This document shows positions 8,571 through 18,533 of a stretch of DNA of 64,000 bases, piece after piece; position 1 is the first letter of the stretch; every line of letters begins with the position of its first letter. Position numbers and translations under genes: made by a program. A model generated the notes under the pieces. It searched no databases, was not told the DNA's origin, and saw nothing but the letters and a program-made list of their open reading frames with translations. Origin of the DNA: Lachnoclostridium sp. An169 (GTDB lineage: Bacteria; Bacillota; Clostridia; Lachnospirales; Lachnospiraceae); assembly GCF_002160525.1 (NCBI RefSeq), contig NZ_NFKT01000009.1, positions 1-64,000 on the forward strand, read 5' to 3'.

Positions 8571-9866
8571 ATGGGAATGACAATGACACAGAAGATCCTG
8601 GCCGCCCATGCGGGGCTTGACTCTGTTGAGGCAGGCCAGCTGATCGAGGCAAAGCTTGACGTGGTTATGGCGAATGATATCACCGGACCGATGGCTCTGC
8701 CGATCTTAAAACAGATGTCAGATCATGTATTTGACAAAGACAAGGTGGTGTTTGTACCGGATCACTTTACACCGAACAAGGACATCAAATCAGCGGAGAA
8801 CTCCAAGGCGATCCGTGAGTTTGCAAAAGAGCAGGGGCTGAAATGGTATTTTGAACAGGGCAAATCCGGCGTGGAGCATGCAATCCTTCCGGAGGCCGGA
8901 GTGGTCGTGGCCGGAGAGTGCATCATCGGCGCAGACTCCCATACCTGTACATACGGCGCGCTGGGCGCGTTTTCCACGGGAATGGGAACCACGGATGTTG
9001 CCACAGGAATGGTAACCGGAGAGATCTGGTTTAAGGTGCCCAGCGCCATCAAGTTTGTCCTGACCGGAAAGCCGGGAAAATATGTGAGCGGAAAAGATAT
9101 CATCCTTCACATTATCGGTATGATCGGTGTGGACGGTGCCCTCTATAAATCCATGGAGTTCGTGGGAGACGGCATTGCAAACCTGTCTATGGACGACCGT
9201 TTTACCATGGCGAACATGGCCATTGAGGCGGGAGCAAAGAACGGGATTTTCCCGGTGGACTCTCAGGCGGAGGCCTATATGAAAGAACACTCCGAAAAGC
9301 CGTACACGATCTATGAGGCGGATGAGGACGCGGTGTACGACCAGGTGATCACGGTGGATCTCGCAGAAGTCCGTCCCACAGTGGCATTCCCCCATCTTCC
9401 GGGAAATGCAAAGACCATCGATGAGGTGGAGGCAATGGAGCCCATCAAGATCGATCAGGTTGTGATCGGTTCCTGTACAAACGGCCGTATGGAAGACATG
9501 CGTAAAGCTGCGGCGATCCTGAAAGGGCATACGGTTCACCCGGACGTCCGCGTCATGGTGATCCCGGCAACGCAGAAAATTTACAAGGAATGTATAAAAG
9601 AAGGACTTCTGGATATCTTTGTAGATGCAGGCTGTGCAGTCAATACGCCGAGCTGCGGACCGTGTATGGGCGGCCACATGGGCGTTATGGCGGCAGGGGA
9701 GAAATGTGTGTCCACGACAAACCGCAACTTTGTGGGACGTATGGGACATGTGGACTCCCTGATCTACCTGGCTTCCCCGGAAGTGGCAGCGGCAAGCGCG
9801 ATCGCGGGATATATTGCAAACCCGGAGAAACTGGCAGATATTGAGAAAGCAGGTGAGACGAAATGA
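8571..9866 (+). CDS. leuC: 3-isopropylmalate dehydratase large subunit
   Basis: Aconitase-family subunit that with LeuD isomerises 2- to 3-isopropylmalate in leucine synthesis. 431 residues, the short (archaeal/clostridial) LeuC type. 4Fe-4S ligand cysteines are in [13 protein letters not shown] and [12 protein letters not shown], and [15 protein letters not shown] is the substrate-site stretch. The start is put at 8571 (MGMTMTQK) because AAAGGAGG ends just before an earlier ATG at 8562, which is too close. It overlaps leuD by four bases (ATGA), the usual coupling for the two subunits. Related homoaconitases share the fold, but the LeuD partner and context favour leucine synthesis. Confidence 0.94.
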   Translation: MGMTMTQKILAAHAGLDSVEAGQLIEAKLDVVMANDITGPMALPILKQMSDHVFDKDKVVFVPDHFTPNKDIKSAENSKAIREFAKEQGLKWYFEQGKSGVEHAILPEAGVVVAGECIIGADSHTCTYGALGAFSTGMGTTDVATGMVTGEIWFKVPSAIKFVLTGKPGKYVSGKDIILHIIGMIGVDGALYKSMEFVGDGIANLSMDDRFTMANMAIEAGAKNGIFPVDSQAEAYMKEHSEKPYTIYEADEDAVYDQVITVDLAEVRPTVAFPHLPGNAKTIDEVEAMEPIKIDQVVIGSCTNGRMEDMRKAAAILKGHTVHPDVRVMVIPATQKIYKECIKEGLLDIFVDAGCAVNTPSCGPCMGGHMGVMAAGEKCVSTTNRNFVGRMGHVDSLIYLASPEVAAASAIAGYIANPEKLADIEKAGETK

Positions 9867-10357
9867 AAGCAAAAGGACATGTTTTTAAATACGGAGACAA
9901 TGTAGACACAGACGTTATCATTCCGGCAAGATACCTGAATTCTTTTGATCCGCAGGAGCTTGCAAGCCATGCGATGGCAGATATCGATCCGGATTTCGTG
10001 AAGAAAGTTCAGCCGGGCGACATCATCGTGGCGAATAAGAATTTCGGCTGCGGCTCTTCCAGAGAGCATGCACCGCTCTGCCTGAAGACCGTGGGCGTGA
10101 GCTGCATCATTGCGGAGACGTTTGCCAGAATATTCTACCGGAACGCCATCAATATCGGGCTTCCCATCGTGGAGTGCCCGGAGGCGGCAAGGGGCATCGA
10201 CGCCGGAGATGAGGTGGAAGTGGATTTCGACAGCGGAAAGATCTACAATCTGACCAAGGGAACCGAGTTCCAGGGCCATCCGTTCCCGGAGTTCATGCAG
10301 AAACTGATCGCCGCGGGCGGACTGGTGAATTATACAAACAGTAAAAAGGAATCATAA
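9863..10357 (+). CDS. leuD: 3-isopropylmalate dehydratase small subunit
   Basis: Swivel-domain partner of LeuC. 164 residues, as expected for the short type. It starts [25 protein letters not shown], and the conserved substrate-site region [16 protein letters not shown] (about residues 53-68) is intact. The ATG overlaps the leuC stop. leuA and leuB are not in the window. An antiporter gene follows nine bases later. Confidence 0.96.
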   Translation: MKAKGHVFKYGDNVDTDVIIPARYLNSFDPQELASHAMADIDPDFVKKVQPGDIIVANKNFGCGSSREHAPLCLKTVGVSCIIAETFARIFYRNAINIGLPIVECPEAARGIDAGDEVEVDFDSGKIYNLTKGTEFQGHPFPEFMQKLIAAGGLVNYTNSKKES

Positions 10358-10366
10358 GAGGTAATT

Positions 10367-11656
10367 ATGGAAAACGGGAATGAGAGAGGACGGGGAGCCG
10401 CCCTCCTGCCGATCGGCGTATTCCTCATTATCTTTCTGGGCGCCGGCATTGCATTCGGGGATTTCTATGCGATGCCGGCAATTGTGGCTTTTCTTATCGC
10501 CCTGTTTGTGGCGTTTGTGCAGAACAGAGGCTTAAGTTTTGAAGAAAAGATGCGTGTGATTGCCCGGGGAGTGGGAGAAGAAAATATTATCACGATGAGC
10601 CTGATCTTCCTGTGTGCGGGCGGTTTTTCCGGCGCAGTTACAGCGGCGGGCGGTGTGGACAGCACAGTAAATCTGGGGCTTACTCTGCTTCCGTCCAATT
10701 TTGCAGTGGCGGGACTTTTTGTAATCGGATGTTTTATCTCGGTTTCCATGGGAACTTCCATGGGGACGATCTCCACACTGGCGCCGATTGCGGCGGGAAT
10801 CAGTGAAAAGACAGGATTTTCCCTGGCAGTGTGTATTGCGGCGGTGGTCTGCGGCGCAATGTTCGGGGATAACCTGTCCATGATCTCTGATACCACGATT
10901 GCAGCGGTAAAGACCCAGGGCTGCGAGATGCGTGACAAGTTCCGGGAGAATTTCCTTATCGTTCTTCCCGCTGCAGTGGTTACGATTGTGTTATTCTGGG
11001 CGGTGACGGGAAATGCCGCTTTCCATCAGACGGGGGATCTCTCCTACAACCTGTGGGAAGTCCTGCCCTATATGGTGGTGCTGGTGGGAGCACTGGCAGG
11101 AATCAACGTATTTCTCGTGCTGATCGGAGGAACGGTGCTCTCTGTGATTGTCGGCGTGGCAGCTGGAAATATTCAGATCACAGAGATGTTTTCAGTTGTG
11201 GGGGACGGGGTTACGTCCATGTATGACATTACCGTGATTTCCATCATCGTGGCATGTATCGTATCTCTGGTGAAGGAATATGGCGGAATCCAGTTTGTTC
11301 TCACCAGGATTAAGAGCAGAATCCGCGGAAAGCGGGGAGCAGAGGCGGGAATCGCACTGCTTGCCGTTGCGGTGGATCTGTGTACGGCAAATAACACGGT
11401 GGCGATTGTGATGGCAGGTCCGATTGCCAAAGAGATCAGCGACGAATACGGGGTGGCGCCGAGGCGTTCGGCCTCCCTGCTCGATATGTTTACTTCCGTA
11501 GGACAGGGGCTGATCCCCTATGGCGCGCAGCTCCTCTCGGCAGCCACCCTGACGGGCCTGACGCCGTTTGATATTATACCTTGGCTGTTCTACCCCATGC
11601 TTATGGCGGTATGCGGAATTGCGGCGATTCTGGTCAAGGGCAGACGCGGCAGATAG
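10367..11656 (+). CDS. Na+/H+ antiporter NhaC family protein
   Basis: A 429-residue membrane protein with about 11 hydrophobic segments, of the NhaC/ion-transporter superfamily. Typical NhaC-family features are the conserved MGTSMGTISTLAPIA and the GAMFGDNLSMISDTTIAA loop with its acidic residues inside the membrane region. The family exchanges Na+ for H+ or couples other small ions or amino-acid-derived anions; the exact substrate is not readable. It begins nine bases after leuD and so is likely part of the same transcript, although no functional link to leucine synthesis is obvious. Confidence 0.85.
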   Translation: MENGNERGRGAALLPIGVFLIIFLGAGIAFGDFYAMPAIVAFLIALFVAFVQNRGLSFEEKMRVIARGVGEENIITMSLIFLCAGGFSGAVTAAGGVDSTVNLGLTLLPSNFAVAGLFVIGCFISVSMGTSMGTISTLAPIAAGISEKTGFSLAVCIAAVVCGAMFGDNLSMISDTTIAAVKTQGCEMRDKFRENFLIVLPAAVVTIVLFWAVTGNAAFHQTGDLSYNLWEVLPYMVVLVGALAGINVFLVLIGGTVLSVIVGVAAGNIQITEMFSVVGDGVTSMYDITVISIIVACIVSLVKEYGGIQFVLTRIKSRIRGKRGAEAGIALLAVAVDLCTANNTVAIVMAGPIAKEISDEYGVAPRRSASLLDMFTSVGQGLIPYGAQLLSAATLTGLTPFDIIPWLFYPMLMAVCGIAAILVKGRRGR

Positions 11657-11667
11657 CGGAAAATGCG

Positions 11668-11697
11668 TTGCGCGGACAGCAGAATATGTGATATAAT
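11668..11697 (+). promoter_or_regulatory. Probable thrC promoter
   Basis: TTGCGC (11668-11673), 18 bases, then TGTGATATAAT with an extended -10 (TATAAT at 11692-11697). The predicted transcript would begin near 11704, downstream of the longest possible thrC frame, and supports the later ATG. Confidence 0.6.
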
Positions 11698-11740
11698 TTT
11701 GGCGCAGCAAAGTGATGAAAGAATTAAAGAGGGTAAAATG

Positions 11741-13228
11741 ATGAATCTATTATACAAAAGCACACGAAACGCAGAGAGAACGGTCACGGCTTCCCAGGCT
11801 GTCTTAAAAGGTCTGGCAGAGGACGGCGGACTCTTTGTACCGGAGTATATTCCGAAACTTGATGTCTCCATGGATGAGCTGAAGGACATGTCCTATCAGG
11901 AGACGGCATATGCGGTTATGAAACAGTTCCTTACCGACTATACGGAGGAGGAACTCAAAAGCTGTATCGAGAAGGCTTATGACTCCAAGTTTGACACCGA
12001 GGTGATTGCACCGCTTGTAAAAGTGGGGGATACTTATCATCTGGAACTTTTCCACGGAGCGACAATCGCGTTCAAGGACATGGCGCTTTCCATCCTGCCC
12101 CACCTGCTTACAACAGCGGCAAAGAAGAACGGTGTGACCAACGAGATTGTGATCCTGACGGCAACTTCCGGGGATACGGGAAAGGCGGCTCTGGCAGGAT
12201 TTGCAGATGTGCCCGGGACGAAGATCATCGTCTTTTATCCGAAGGGAGGCGTCAGCCGTGTGCAGGAGCTGCAGATGGTGACCCAGAAGGGGGAGAATAC
12301 TTCTGTTGTCGCGATTCACGGGAATTTTGACAACGCCCAGAGCGGAGTGAAAGCTCTCTTTGAGGACAGAGAACTGGAGAGAGAACTCAATGAGAAGGGA
12401 TATCAGTTCTCCTCTGCAAACTCCATCAATATCGGACGCCTTGTTCCCCAGGTGGTGTACTATGTATATGCCTATGCAAAACTGCTTCAGAATGAGGAGA
12501 TCGCGGACGGCGAGAAGATCAATGTCACAGTGCCGACCGGAAACTTCGGAAATATTCTTGCCGCCTACTATGCGAAGCAGATGGGCGTGCCGATTGCAAA
12601 GCTGATCTGTGCTTCCAATGAGAACAAAGTGCTGTTTGATTTCTTCCAGACAGGCGTTTACGATAAGAACCGGGAGTTTATCCTGACTTCCTCCCCGTCC
12701 ATGGATATCCTGATCTCCAGCAACCTGGAGCGTCTGATCTATACCATCGCGGGCCAGGATGCGCAGAAGGATGCGGAGCTGATGAGACAGCTGAACACAG
12801 AGGGGCGCTATGAGATCACCCCTCAGATGCGGGAGAAGCTGTCCGATTTCGTAGGAGGCTACGCGACGGAAGAGGAGACAAAGGAAGAGATCCGCACAAC
12901 CTATGAGCGCACAGGATATGTGATGGATACCCATACTGCGGTTGCAGCGTATGTCTGTGCGAAGTACAGAAAAGATACGGGGGATAAGACGAAATGCCTT
13001 GTGGCGTCAACGGCAAGTCCGTATAAATTTGCCCGCAGTGTGATGACGGCGATTGATGAGAAGTATGCGGCGGAAGATGAGATGGAGCTGATCGATGAAC
13101 TTCACAAAGTGTCCGGGACAGAGATTCCCCGTGCCATTGAGGAGATCCGGAACGCGCAGATCCGCCATACGAGAGAATGCGATGCCGAAGCGATGAAGGA
13201 TGAAGTGAAAGAAATCCTGGGTGTGTAG
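11741..13228 (+). CDS. thrC: Threonine synthase
   Basis: PLP enzyme making threonine from O-phosphohomoserine. About 495 residues. The N-terminus NLLYKSTRNAERTVTASQAVLKGL and the PLP-lysine motif HGATIAFKDMALSIL (Lys near residue 112) are diagnostic, and TATSGDTGKAALAGF is the phosphate-binding loop. Start: two adjacent ATGs lie at 11738 and 11741; GAGGG at 11729-11733 is best spaced for 11741. Both lie downstream of the promoter, so an upstream ATG at 11663 is excluded. cdd follows about 40 bases later. Confidence 0.96.
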   Translation: MNLLYKSTRNAERTVTASQAVLKGLAEDGGLFVPEYIPKLDVSMDELKDMSYQETAYAVMKQFLTDYTEEELKSCIEKAYDSKFDTEVIAPLVKVGDTYHLELFHGATIAFKDMALSILPHLLTTAAKKNGVTNEIVILTATSGDTGKAALAGFADVPGTKIIVFYPKGGVSRVQELQMVTQKGENTSVVAIHGNFDNAQSGVKALFEDRELERELNEKGYQFSSANSINIGRLVPQVVYYVYAYAKLLQNEEIADGEKINVTVPTGNFGNILAAYYAKQMGVPIAKLICASNENKVLFDFFQTGVYDKNREFILTSSPSMDILISSNLERLIYTIAGQDAQKDAELMRQLNTEGRYEITPQMREKLSDFVGGYATEEETKEEIRTTYERTGYVMDTHTAVAAYVCAKYRKDTGDKTKCLVASTASPYKFARSVMTAIDEKYAAEDEMELIDELHKVSGTEIPRAIEEIRNAQIRHTRECDAEAMKDEVKEILGV

Positions 13229-13267
13229 GGACGCTGCTGTGCATAAAAGGAAAGGGGCTGTGAGAAA

Positions 13268-13684
13268 ATGAGAACAGAAACAGGAGGACTGGCGGGGACA
13301 GAATGTGAAAAGCTGATCGGGACGGCGCTTCTTGCCCGCGAGAATTCCTACAGCCCTTATTCCCATTTCCGAGTGGGAGCTGCGCTTCTGTGCAGGGATG
13401 GGACCGTGTGGACGGGATGCAATATCGAGAACCGCGCCTACGGACCGACAAACTGCGCAGAGCGGACGGCGTTTTTCAAGGCTGTGTCAGAGGGAAAACG
13501 AGATTTTTCTGCAATCGCCATAGTGGGCGGAAAAGAGGAGACGGTCTGGTGCTATCCATGCGGTGTCTGCCGTCAGGTGATGGCAGAGTTCTGTGACCCG
13601 GATGAGTTTCAGATTATCTGCGGAAAGTCGGTCCGGGAATACCGGATATATACCCTTCGGGAGCTGCTTCCCAATATGTTCTGA
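13268..13684 (+). CDS. cdd: Cytidine deaminase
   Basis: Deaminates cytidine and deoxycytidine in pyrimidine salvage. 138 residues, homotetrameric type. The zinc site is complete: NCAERTAFFKAV (HAE-type motif with Cys replacing His, as in the small Cdd enzymes) and CYPCGVCRQVMAEF. YSPYSHFRVGAALL and GCNIENRAYG are the substrate-site stretches. The start follows AAAGGAAAGGGG. It is the last gene of this run before a clear terminator. Confidence 0.95.
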   Translation: MRTETGGLAGTECEKLIGTALLARENSYSPYSHFRVGAALLCRDGTVWTGCNIENRAYGPTNCAERTAFFKAVSEGKRDFSAIAIVGGKEETVWCYPCGVCRQVMAEFCDPDEFQIICGKSVREYRIYTLRELLPNMF

Positions 13685-13737
13685 TGACAGCCGGCAATTA
13701 CAGGCCGGAGTCAGAAGAAAAATTGTATAACAGGAAT

Positions 13738-13774
13738 AAAAATGCAGGATGAACGAAAAAATCCTGCATTTTTT
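13738..13774 (+). terminator. Rho-independent terminator after cdd
   Basis: AATGCAGGAT (13741-13750) pairs with ATCCTGCATT (13761-13770) around a ten-base loop and is followed by T residues, with A residues on the 5' side, so it may act in both directions. It closes the argH-to-cdd run. Confidence 0.85.
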
Positions 13775-13872
13775 ATGTCTGAAAATGCAGAAAACTTGAA
13801 GATAAAGAACGGAAAATGAATCGTTTTAAAAAGAAACTTTCAAATAGAATGGAAAAATGATAAATATTTCGG

Positions 13873-13901
13873 TTGATTTTTTCCCGGATATTCTGTATAA
13901 T
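13873..13901 (+). promoter_or_regulatory. pckA promoter
   Basis: TTGATT (13873-13878), exactly 17 bases, TATAAT (13896-13901), about 69 bases before the pckA ATG. The rest of the gap 13775-13969 is AT-rich and shows nothing else I can name. Confidence 0.8.
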
Positions 13902-13969
13902 GGATTTATGTTGGAAAATTTGCCCTAGATTTCCACGTATACTATAGAAAGAAAGAGGTAGAGCGTAAC

Positions 13970-15574
13970 ATGTCTAATATTGATTTAACTCAGTACGGTA
14001 TTACCGGAACAACAGAAATTGTTTACAATCCTTCCTATGAGCTTCTCTTCGAAGAAGAGACAAAGCCGGGTCTTGAAGGTTATGAGAAAGGCCAGGTCAG
14101 CGAGCTTGGCGCTGTGAATGTCATGACAGGTATCTACACAGGACGTTCCCCGCAGGACAAATACATTGTAATGGATGAGAATTCCAAAGACACTGTATGG
14201 TGGACATCTGATGAGTACAAGAACGACAACCATCCGGCTACCCAGGAAGCATGGAACTCTGTAAAAGACCTTGCAATCAAAGAACTCTCCAACAAGAGAC
14301 TTTTTGTAGTTGACGCATTCTGCGGTGCAAACAAGGATACACGTATGGCGATCCGTTTCATCGTGGAAGTTGCATGGCAGGCACATTTTGTAACAAACAT
14401 GTTCATCCGTCCGACAGAGGAAGAGCTGAAGGACTTTAAACCGGATTTCGTTGTATACAACGCTTCCAAGGCAAAGGTTGAGAACTACAAAGAGCTCGGA
14501 TTAAGATCTGAGACAGCGGTAATGTTCAATATCACAACACGCGAGCAGGTTATTGCAAATACATGGTACGGCGGAGAGATGAAGAAAGGTATGTTCTCCA
14601 TGATGAACTACTATCTGCCGCTGAAGGGAATCGCTTCCATGCACTGCTCCGCAAACACAGATATGAACGGCGAGAACACAGCGATCTTCTTCGGACTTTC
14701 CGGAACAGGTAAGACAACACTTTCCACAGACCCGAAGAGACTTCTGATCGGTGATGACGAGCACGGTTGGGATGACAACGGAGTGTTCAACTTCGAAGGC
14801 GGTTGCTATGCAAAGGTTATCGACCTGGACAAAGAGTCTGAGCCGGATATCTACAATGCAATCAGACGTGACGCTCTTCTTGAGAACGTTACAGTTGCTG
14901 AGGATGGAAAGATCGACTTTACGGATAAGAGCGTAACAGAGAATACCCGTGTATCCTACCCGATCGACCACATCGAGAAGATCGTTCGTCCGGTTTCCGC
15001 TGCACCGGCTGCAAAGAATGTAATCTTCCTGTCAGCTGATGCTTTCGGCGTACTTCCGCCGGTATCCGTACTGACTCCGGAGCAGACAGAGTACTACTTC
15101 CTGTCCGGATTCACTGCAAAACTTGCAGGTACAGAGCGTGGAATCACAGAGCCGACACCGACCTTCTCCGCATGCTTCGGACAGGCATTCCTTGAGCTGC
15201 ATCCGACAAAATATGCTGAGGAGCTCGTTAAGAGAATGAAAGCGAGCGGAGCGAAAGCTTACCTCGTTAACACAGGCTGGAACGGAACAGGAAAACGTAT
15301 CTCCATCAAAGATACACGTGGAATCATCGATGCGATCCTTGACGGTTCAATCCTGACAGCTCCGACAAAGAAGATCCCGTACTTCAACTTCGAAGTTCCG
15401 ACAGAGCTTCCGGGCGTTGATCCGGCAATCCTTGATCCGAGAGATACTTATGCAGACGCTTCCGAGTGGGAGGCTAAGGCAAAAGATCTGGCAGCTCGTT
15501 TCATCAAGAACTTCAAGAAATACGAGAGCAACGAACTTGGAAAAGCACTCGTTGCAGCAGGTCCGCAGGAGTAA
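13970..15574 (+). CDS. pckA: Phosphoenolpyruvate carboxykinase (ATP)
   Basis: Interconverts oxaloacetate and PEP with ATP/ADP; in gut anaerobes it often runs in the CO2-fixing direction. 534 residues, the usual length. The kinase-1a P-loop is [14 protein letters not shown] (about residues 242-255), the kinase-2/metal site is [20 protein letters not shown], and the substrate motif [21 protein letters not shown] is present. Codon use is strongly biased (few rare codons, many GTT/ACA/TCC), unlike most neighbours, which suggests high expression. The gene is monocistronic, with a strong promoter before it and a terminator after. Confidence 0.98.
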   Translation: MSNIDLTQYGITGTTEIVYNPSYELLFEEETKPGLEGYEKGQVSELGAVNVMTGIYTGRSPQDKYIVMDENSKDTVWWTSDEYKNDNHPATQEAWNSVKDLAIKELSNKRLFVVDAFCGANKDTRMAIRFIVEVAWQAHFVTNMFIRPTEEELKDFKPDFVVYNASKAKVENYKELGLRSETAVMFNITTREQVIANTWYGGEMKKGMFSMMNYYLPLKGIASMHCSANTDMNGENTAIFFGLSGTGKTTLSTDPKRLLIGDDEHGWDDNGVFNFEGGCYAKVIDLDKESEPDIYNAIRRDALLENVTVAEDGKIDFTDKSVTENTRVSYPIDHIEKIVRPVSAAPAAKNVIFLSADAFGVLPPVSVLTPEQTEYYFLSGFTAKLAGTERGITEPTPTFSACFGQAFLELHPTKYAEELVKRMKASGAKAYLVNTGWNGTGKRISIKDTRGIIDAILDGSILTAPTKKIPYFNFEVPTELPGVDPAILDPRDTYADASEWEAKAKDLAARFIKNFKKYESNELGKALVAAGPQE

Positions 15575-15629
15575 GATCCTGACAGGGATGCCGAATAGGG
15601 CATACCGGTAATATAGAGCAAAAAATCTT

Positions 15630-15677
15630 AGCACCCGGGTGCTGATCAGTTAAAGTGGTCAGCGCCGGGTGCTTTTT
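15630..15677 (+). terminator. Strong terminator after pckA
   Basis: AGCACCCGG and GCTGATCA pair with TGGTCAGC and CCGGGTGCT in one long stem (15630-15673, seven-base loop, small internal mismatch), followed by TTTTT. Confidence 0.9.
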
Positions 15678-15848
15678 GACAGTTCAGATTTATTTCCATT
15701 ACGGAGGCAAAGTTCACAGATTCTTCGTCTAAAAATCTCTGAAAGAACATAAAGTGGACACATTTTCTGTTTACCATAAATTAAATAACACGGGGGGAGC
15801 AGTCTGCATGGTCAGTGATGACGGACAGGTAAGGAGGAAATGGTACAC

Positions 15849-16979
15849 ATGAGAAAACGGCGCTTTACAGCGGGACTGACAGCGGCTGTAATGATTCTTT
15901 TTTCAGCAGCCGGAAATGTATATGCAGATGAGGGGGATACAGCGGAGCTGGAACAGCAGAAAGCGGAAGCCCAGGCGGAGGCGGACAGTCTGCAGAGCCA
16001 GCTGAATACACTTCTGGAAAAGATGACAGAACTGGAAAATGCCCTGATCGACAAGGGCGAGGAGATCCAGCAGGCGCAGACAAATCTGGCGGCTGCGGAG
16101 AAAAAGCGGCAGAAGCAGTATGAGGACATGAAGCTCAGGATCAAATATATGTATGAGAACGGAAATGCCACGCTGATTGAGATGATCCTGGAGTCCGGAG
16201 ATTTTACCCAGATTCTAAGCCGTGCGGAATATGCGCAGAAGATCAATGAATATGACAGGAACATGCTTGAAGAATATGCCCGTACAGTTCAGGAAATCAG
16301 TGATTTGCAGGCTGCACTGGAACAGGATATGACGACTCTGGAAGAGACGGAGACTTCCTATGAGGAACAGCAGAGCCAGCTCACTACTCTGATTGAGGAG
16401 AAGAGCAGCGAAGTAGAAAATCTGGATGTGCAGATTCAGGAAGCTGCCAGACTGGCAGCAGAGAAAGAGGCGGAGAGGGAGGCGCAGGCAGCAGCGGCAT
16501 CCCGGGAGACGTCTTCACAGGAACATTCGGATAATTCTTCTTCCGGAAGCAGCCAGACATCTTCGACAGCGGATTCTTCGCCCGGTACAGACTCCGGAAG
16601 TGTCTCTTCCGGAAGCAGTTCCTCTTCCGGCGGCTCTGCCTCCTACAATGCCAGTGCAGCATCCATTATCGTCAATGCAGCCTGGTCCCAGGTAGGGGTA
16701 GCAGAATACATATACGGCTCCCAGAACCCGGGCGTTTCCTTTGACTGTTCCGGACTGACCCAGTGGTGCTATGCCCAGGCGGGAATCTCAATTCCGAGAA
16801 CTTCCTCCGAGCAGCTCGCTGCAGGGACAATCGTAACCGACCCGCAGCCGGGGGATATCTGCTGGACCCAGGGACATGTGGCAATCTATATCGGCAACGG
16901 GCAGATGATCGAAGCCCAGAAGCCCGGCACACTGGTGTGCGTCAGCTCCGTGCGCGCCACTTATTACGTGCGGTACTGA
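15849..16979 (+). CDS. Secreted NlpC/P60 peptidoglycan hydrolase with coiled-coil domain
   Basis: A cell-wall endopeptidase of the CwlO/PcsB layout, about 376 residues. A signal peptide (RKRRFTAGLTAAVMILFSAA, cleavage near VYA) leads into a long coiled coil rich in Glu, Gln and Ala (residues 30-215), then a Ser/Gly linker and a C-terminal NlpC/P60 domain (about 265-376). The catalytic Cys is in SFDCSGLTQW and the His in GHVAIYIG; the third polar residue is probably in MIEAQ. The start is taken at 15849: AAGGAGG is only two bases before the ATG at 15840, and 15849 begins directly with the signal peptide. Family coiled coils hold the enzyme inactive until FtsEX-like partners act; no ftsEX genes are near. 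Confidence 0.9.
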   Translation: MRKRRFTAGLTAAVMILFSAAGNVYADEGDTAELEQQKAEAQAEADSLQSQLNTLLEKMTELENALIDKGEEIQQAQTNLAAAEKKRQKQYEDMKLRIKYMYENGNATLIEMILESGDFTQILSRAEYAQKINEYDRNMLEEYARTVQEISDLQAALEQDMTTLEETETSYEEQQSQLTTLIEEKSSEVENLDVQIQEAARLAAEKEAEREAQAAAASRETSSQEHSDNSSSGSSQTSSTADSSPGTDSGSVSSGSSSSSGGSASYNASAASIIVNAAWSQVGVAEYIYGSQNPGVSFDCSGLTQWCYAQAGISIPRTSSEQLAAGTIVTDPQPGDICWTQGHVAIYIGNGQMIEAQKPGTLVCVSSVRATYYVRY

Positions 16980-17494
16980 AAAATCTGTCTTTCGTGTATA
17001 GATAAATTTCGTCCCCGGGAGGGATGTCGTGACGCAGGACCGTTCCGCTTTACCTCAAAGATTTGAATGGATGTAACGAAAAAAGCAAATGTACGTGCAG
17101 TGGCACTTCATTTGCTTTTTTCTAACATCCAGAACAAATGCTTTTCGGAACGCTCTCACTTGAAGTCCAGCTTTCACGACATCCCTCCCGGGGACTTACT
17201 TTATCCAAACCGGAAAGAAGGTTTTTCCGGTAAGATATGCTTGCCGGGAAAACCAGTCTCTTTCTGTATGGATGAACGTAATCCCGGAGAACGTATCATA
17301 TAAGCAGTCCTTCAAGCGGGAGCGTTCCGAGAATCGTTGGTTCTGTCTGTTAGTCAAAGGATATGGGAGTGCCAATGCACGAGCATATTCTTTGACTAAC
17401 AGACATTCCAACAGTCGAGGTAGAGCGGAGCGGGTCTGCATTATGATACGTTCTCCGGGATGGATGTCATCTATACACGAAAGATAGATTTTTT
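16979..17494. repeat. Giant nested palindrome filling a convergent intergenic gap
   Basis: The whole gap between the NlpC/P60 gene (stop at 16979) and the EFR1 gene (stop at 17501) is one compound dyad. Outer arms: 16982-17003 against 17469-17490 (21 of 22 match), followed on the right by TTTTTT. Inside are two hairpin units. Unit A has a perfect 22-bp pair (17011-17032 with 17174-17195), CGTTCCG/CGGAACG (17041-17047, 17146-17152) and an inner pair (17069-17091 with 17109-17130). Unit B has a perfect 20-bp pair (17281-17300 with 17442-17461) and an inner 20/21 pair (17345-17365 with 17384-17404). A central hairpin lies at 17212-17264. Unit B read on the minus strand resembles unit A, so the two are diverged inverted copies. 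Open frames across it are by-products. It may be a MITE-like insertion serving as a bidirectional terminator. Confidence 0.85.
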
Positions 17495-17500
17495 CATTAT

Positions 17501-18283
17501 CTACAGGAAAATCTCCTCTTTCTTGTCGCTCTGGCATTTCTTTTTCAGATACCACTCCAGCGGGCGGAGTTTGAGCGGGTTGGCTGCGCGGGCATTCTGT
17601 CTGCAGCTGCGGACACATTTCATGCAGCCGATACATTTTTTCTTGTCCGTTTTTTTCGGATCTTTCATGGAGATCGCCCCTGCAGGACAGGCTTTGGCAC
17701 AGGATTTGCACTCGGTACAGAGACTTACGTCCACGCCCGGGAAAAGGGAATTTTTGCTGTATTTCTTATAAGGACTGTTTCCCGGAACCTGAATCTCAAA
17801 GCTGTCGAAAGAATCAGCTTTCCTGATCCTGCGGTTCAGTTCGATTCCGTATTCTCCGATGATTTTCAGATCAGATTTGTTGGGGCGTCTTGCACCTGCA
17901 AGCGGGTAGAGGGAGTGCTCTACCGGGAATGCTGCGGCGCCGATCACCTTGAAGCCATGGCTTTCAACGGTTTCCTTCAGTTCCAGAAGCGCATCGTCGT
18001 ATGCCCGGCATCCGTATGTGACAATGATAGCGGCGGGGGTGTGGTTTCCGCTGATGTTTTCCAGGTATTCCGTAAAAAGCCTGGGAATGCGTCCTCCGTA
18101 TACGGGAGCGGCAAACAGGGCAAAATCATTATCTGCAAATTTCAGAACAGGTTTTTTTTCTTTATAAACAGAGAAGTCGTGGGAGACGGATTTCAGGTCG
18201 ATGCTGCGGGCTGCCTCCATGATGACTTTCCGGGTTGTGCCCGTGGGGCTGAAATAGACAAGTTTTAATTCATTCATCTTCAT
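17501..18283 (-). CDS. EFR1-type flavodoxin-ferredoxin fusion protein
   Basis: A 260-residue electron carrier of the EFR1 family common in Clostridia. The N-terminal half is flavodoxin-like (LVYFSPTGTTRKV is the FMN phosphate loop, then APVYGGRIP). The C-terminal half has two 4Fe-4S motifs: CTECKSCAKACPAGAI and CIGCMKCVRSCRQNA. The start is taken at 18283 (MKMNELKLVYFS) since AAAGGAG lies ten bases before it; the frame further upstream is not conserved in type. It is convergent with the NlpC/P60 gene across the giant palindrome. The redox partner is unknown. Confidence 0.9.
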   Translation of the reverse strand: MKMNELKLVYFSPTGTTRKVIMEAARSIDLKSVSHDFSVYKEKKPVLKFADNDFALFAAPVYGGRIPRLFTEYLENISGNHTPAAIIVTYGCRAYDDALLELKETVESHGFKVIGAAAFPVEHSLYPLAGARRPNKSDLKIIGEYGIELNRRIRKADSFDSFEIQVPGNSPYKKYSKNSLFPGVDVSLCTECKSCAKACPAGAISMKDPKKTDKKKCIGCMKCVRSCRQNARAANPLKLRPLEWYLKKKCQSDKKEEIFL

Positions 18284-18383
18284 AATGTAAAAACTCCTTT
18301 GTATGTAAAATCGGCGGCAAAAGGGCTGCCGCAAAGATAATATAACTATACCATATCCCAGAGGAAAATGCACGACAAACAAG

Positions 18384-18430
18384 TGAAAAGACCGGACTTG
18401 AAAAGACCGGGCTAGATAAGACCGGGCGTA
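18384..18430. repeat. Short tandem repeat
   Basis: Three imperfect copies of a roughly 16-base unit containing AAGACCGG lie just upstream of the EFR1 gene and before the YtrA-type regulator promoter. No function is apparent. Confidence 0.6.
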
Positions 18431-18485
18431 ATGAGAGATGTAAAATAGACGCGGTAAAGTAATCTGAAAAAAAGCAGGATGGATA

Positions 18486-18519
18486 TTGTATTATTTGTAT
18501 TATTGTGTATAATACAAAT
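18486..18519 (+). promoter_or_regulatory. Promoter and palindromic operator of the YtrA-type regulator
   Basis: TTGTAT (18486-18491) and TATAAT (18508-18513) are 16 bases apart. ATTTGTATTAT (18493-18503) and ATAATACAAAT (18509-18519) form a perfect 11-bp inverted repeat with a five-base centre, covering the spacer and the -10. That is the expected position for autorepression by the GntR/YtrA protein encoded next. Confidence 0.75.
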
Positions 18520-18533
18520 AAGGAGGGATGCTT

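Noticed and set aside
17067-17711. Open frames on both strands across the giant palindrome (237 and 516 bases)
   Set aside because: They have similar but degenerate peptides because the DNA itself is an inverted repeat; no ribosome sites, and one runs into the EFR1 gene in a wrong frame.
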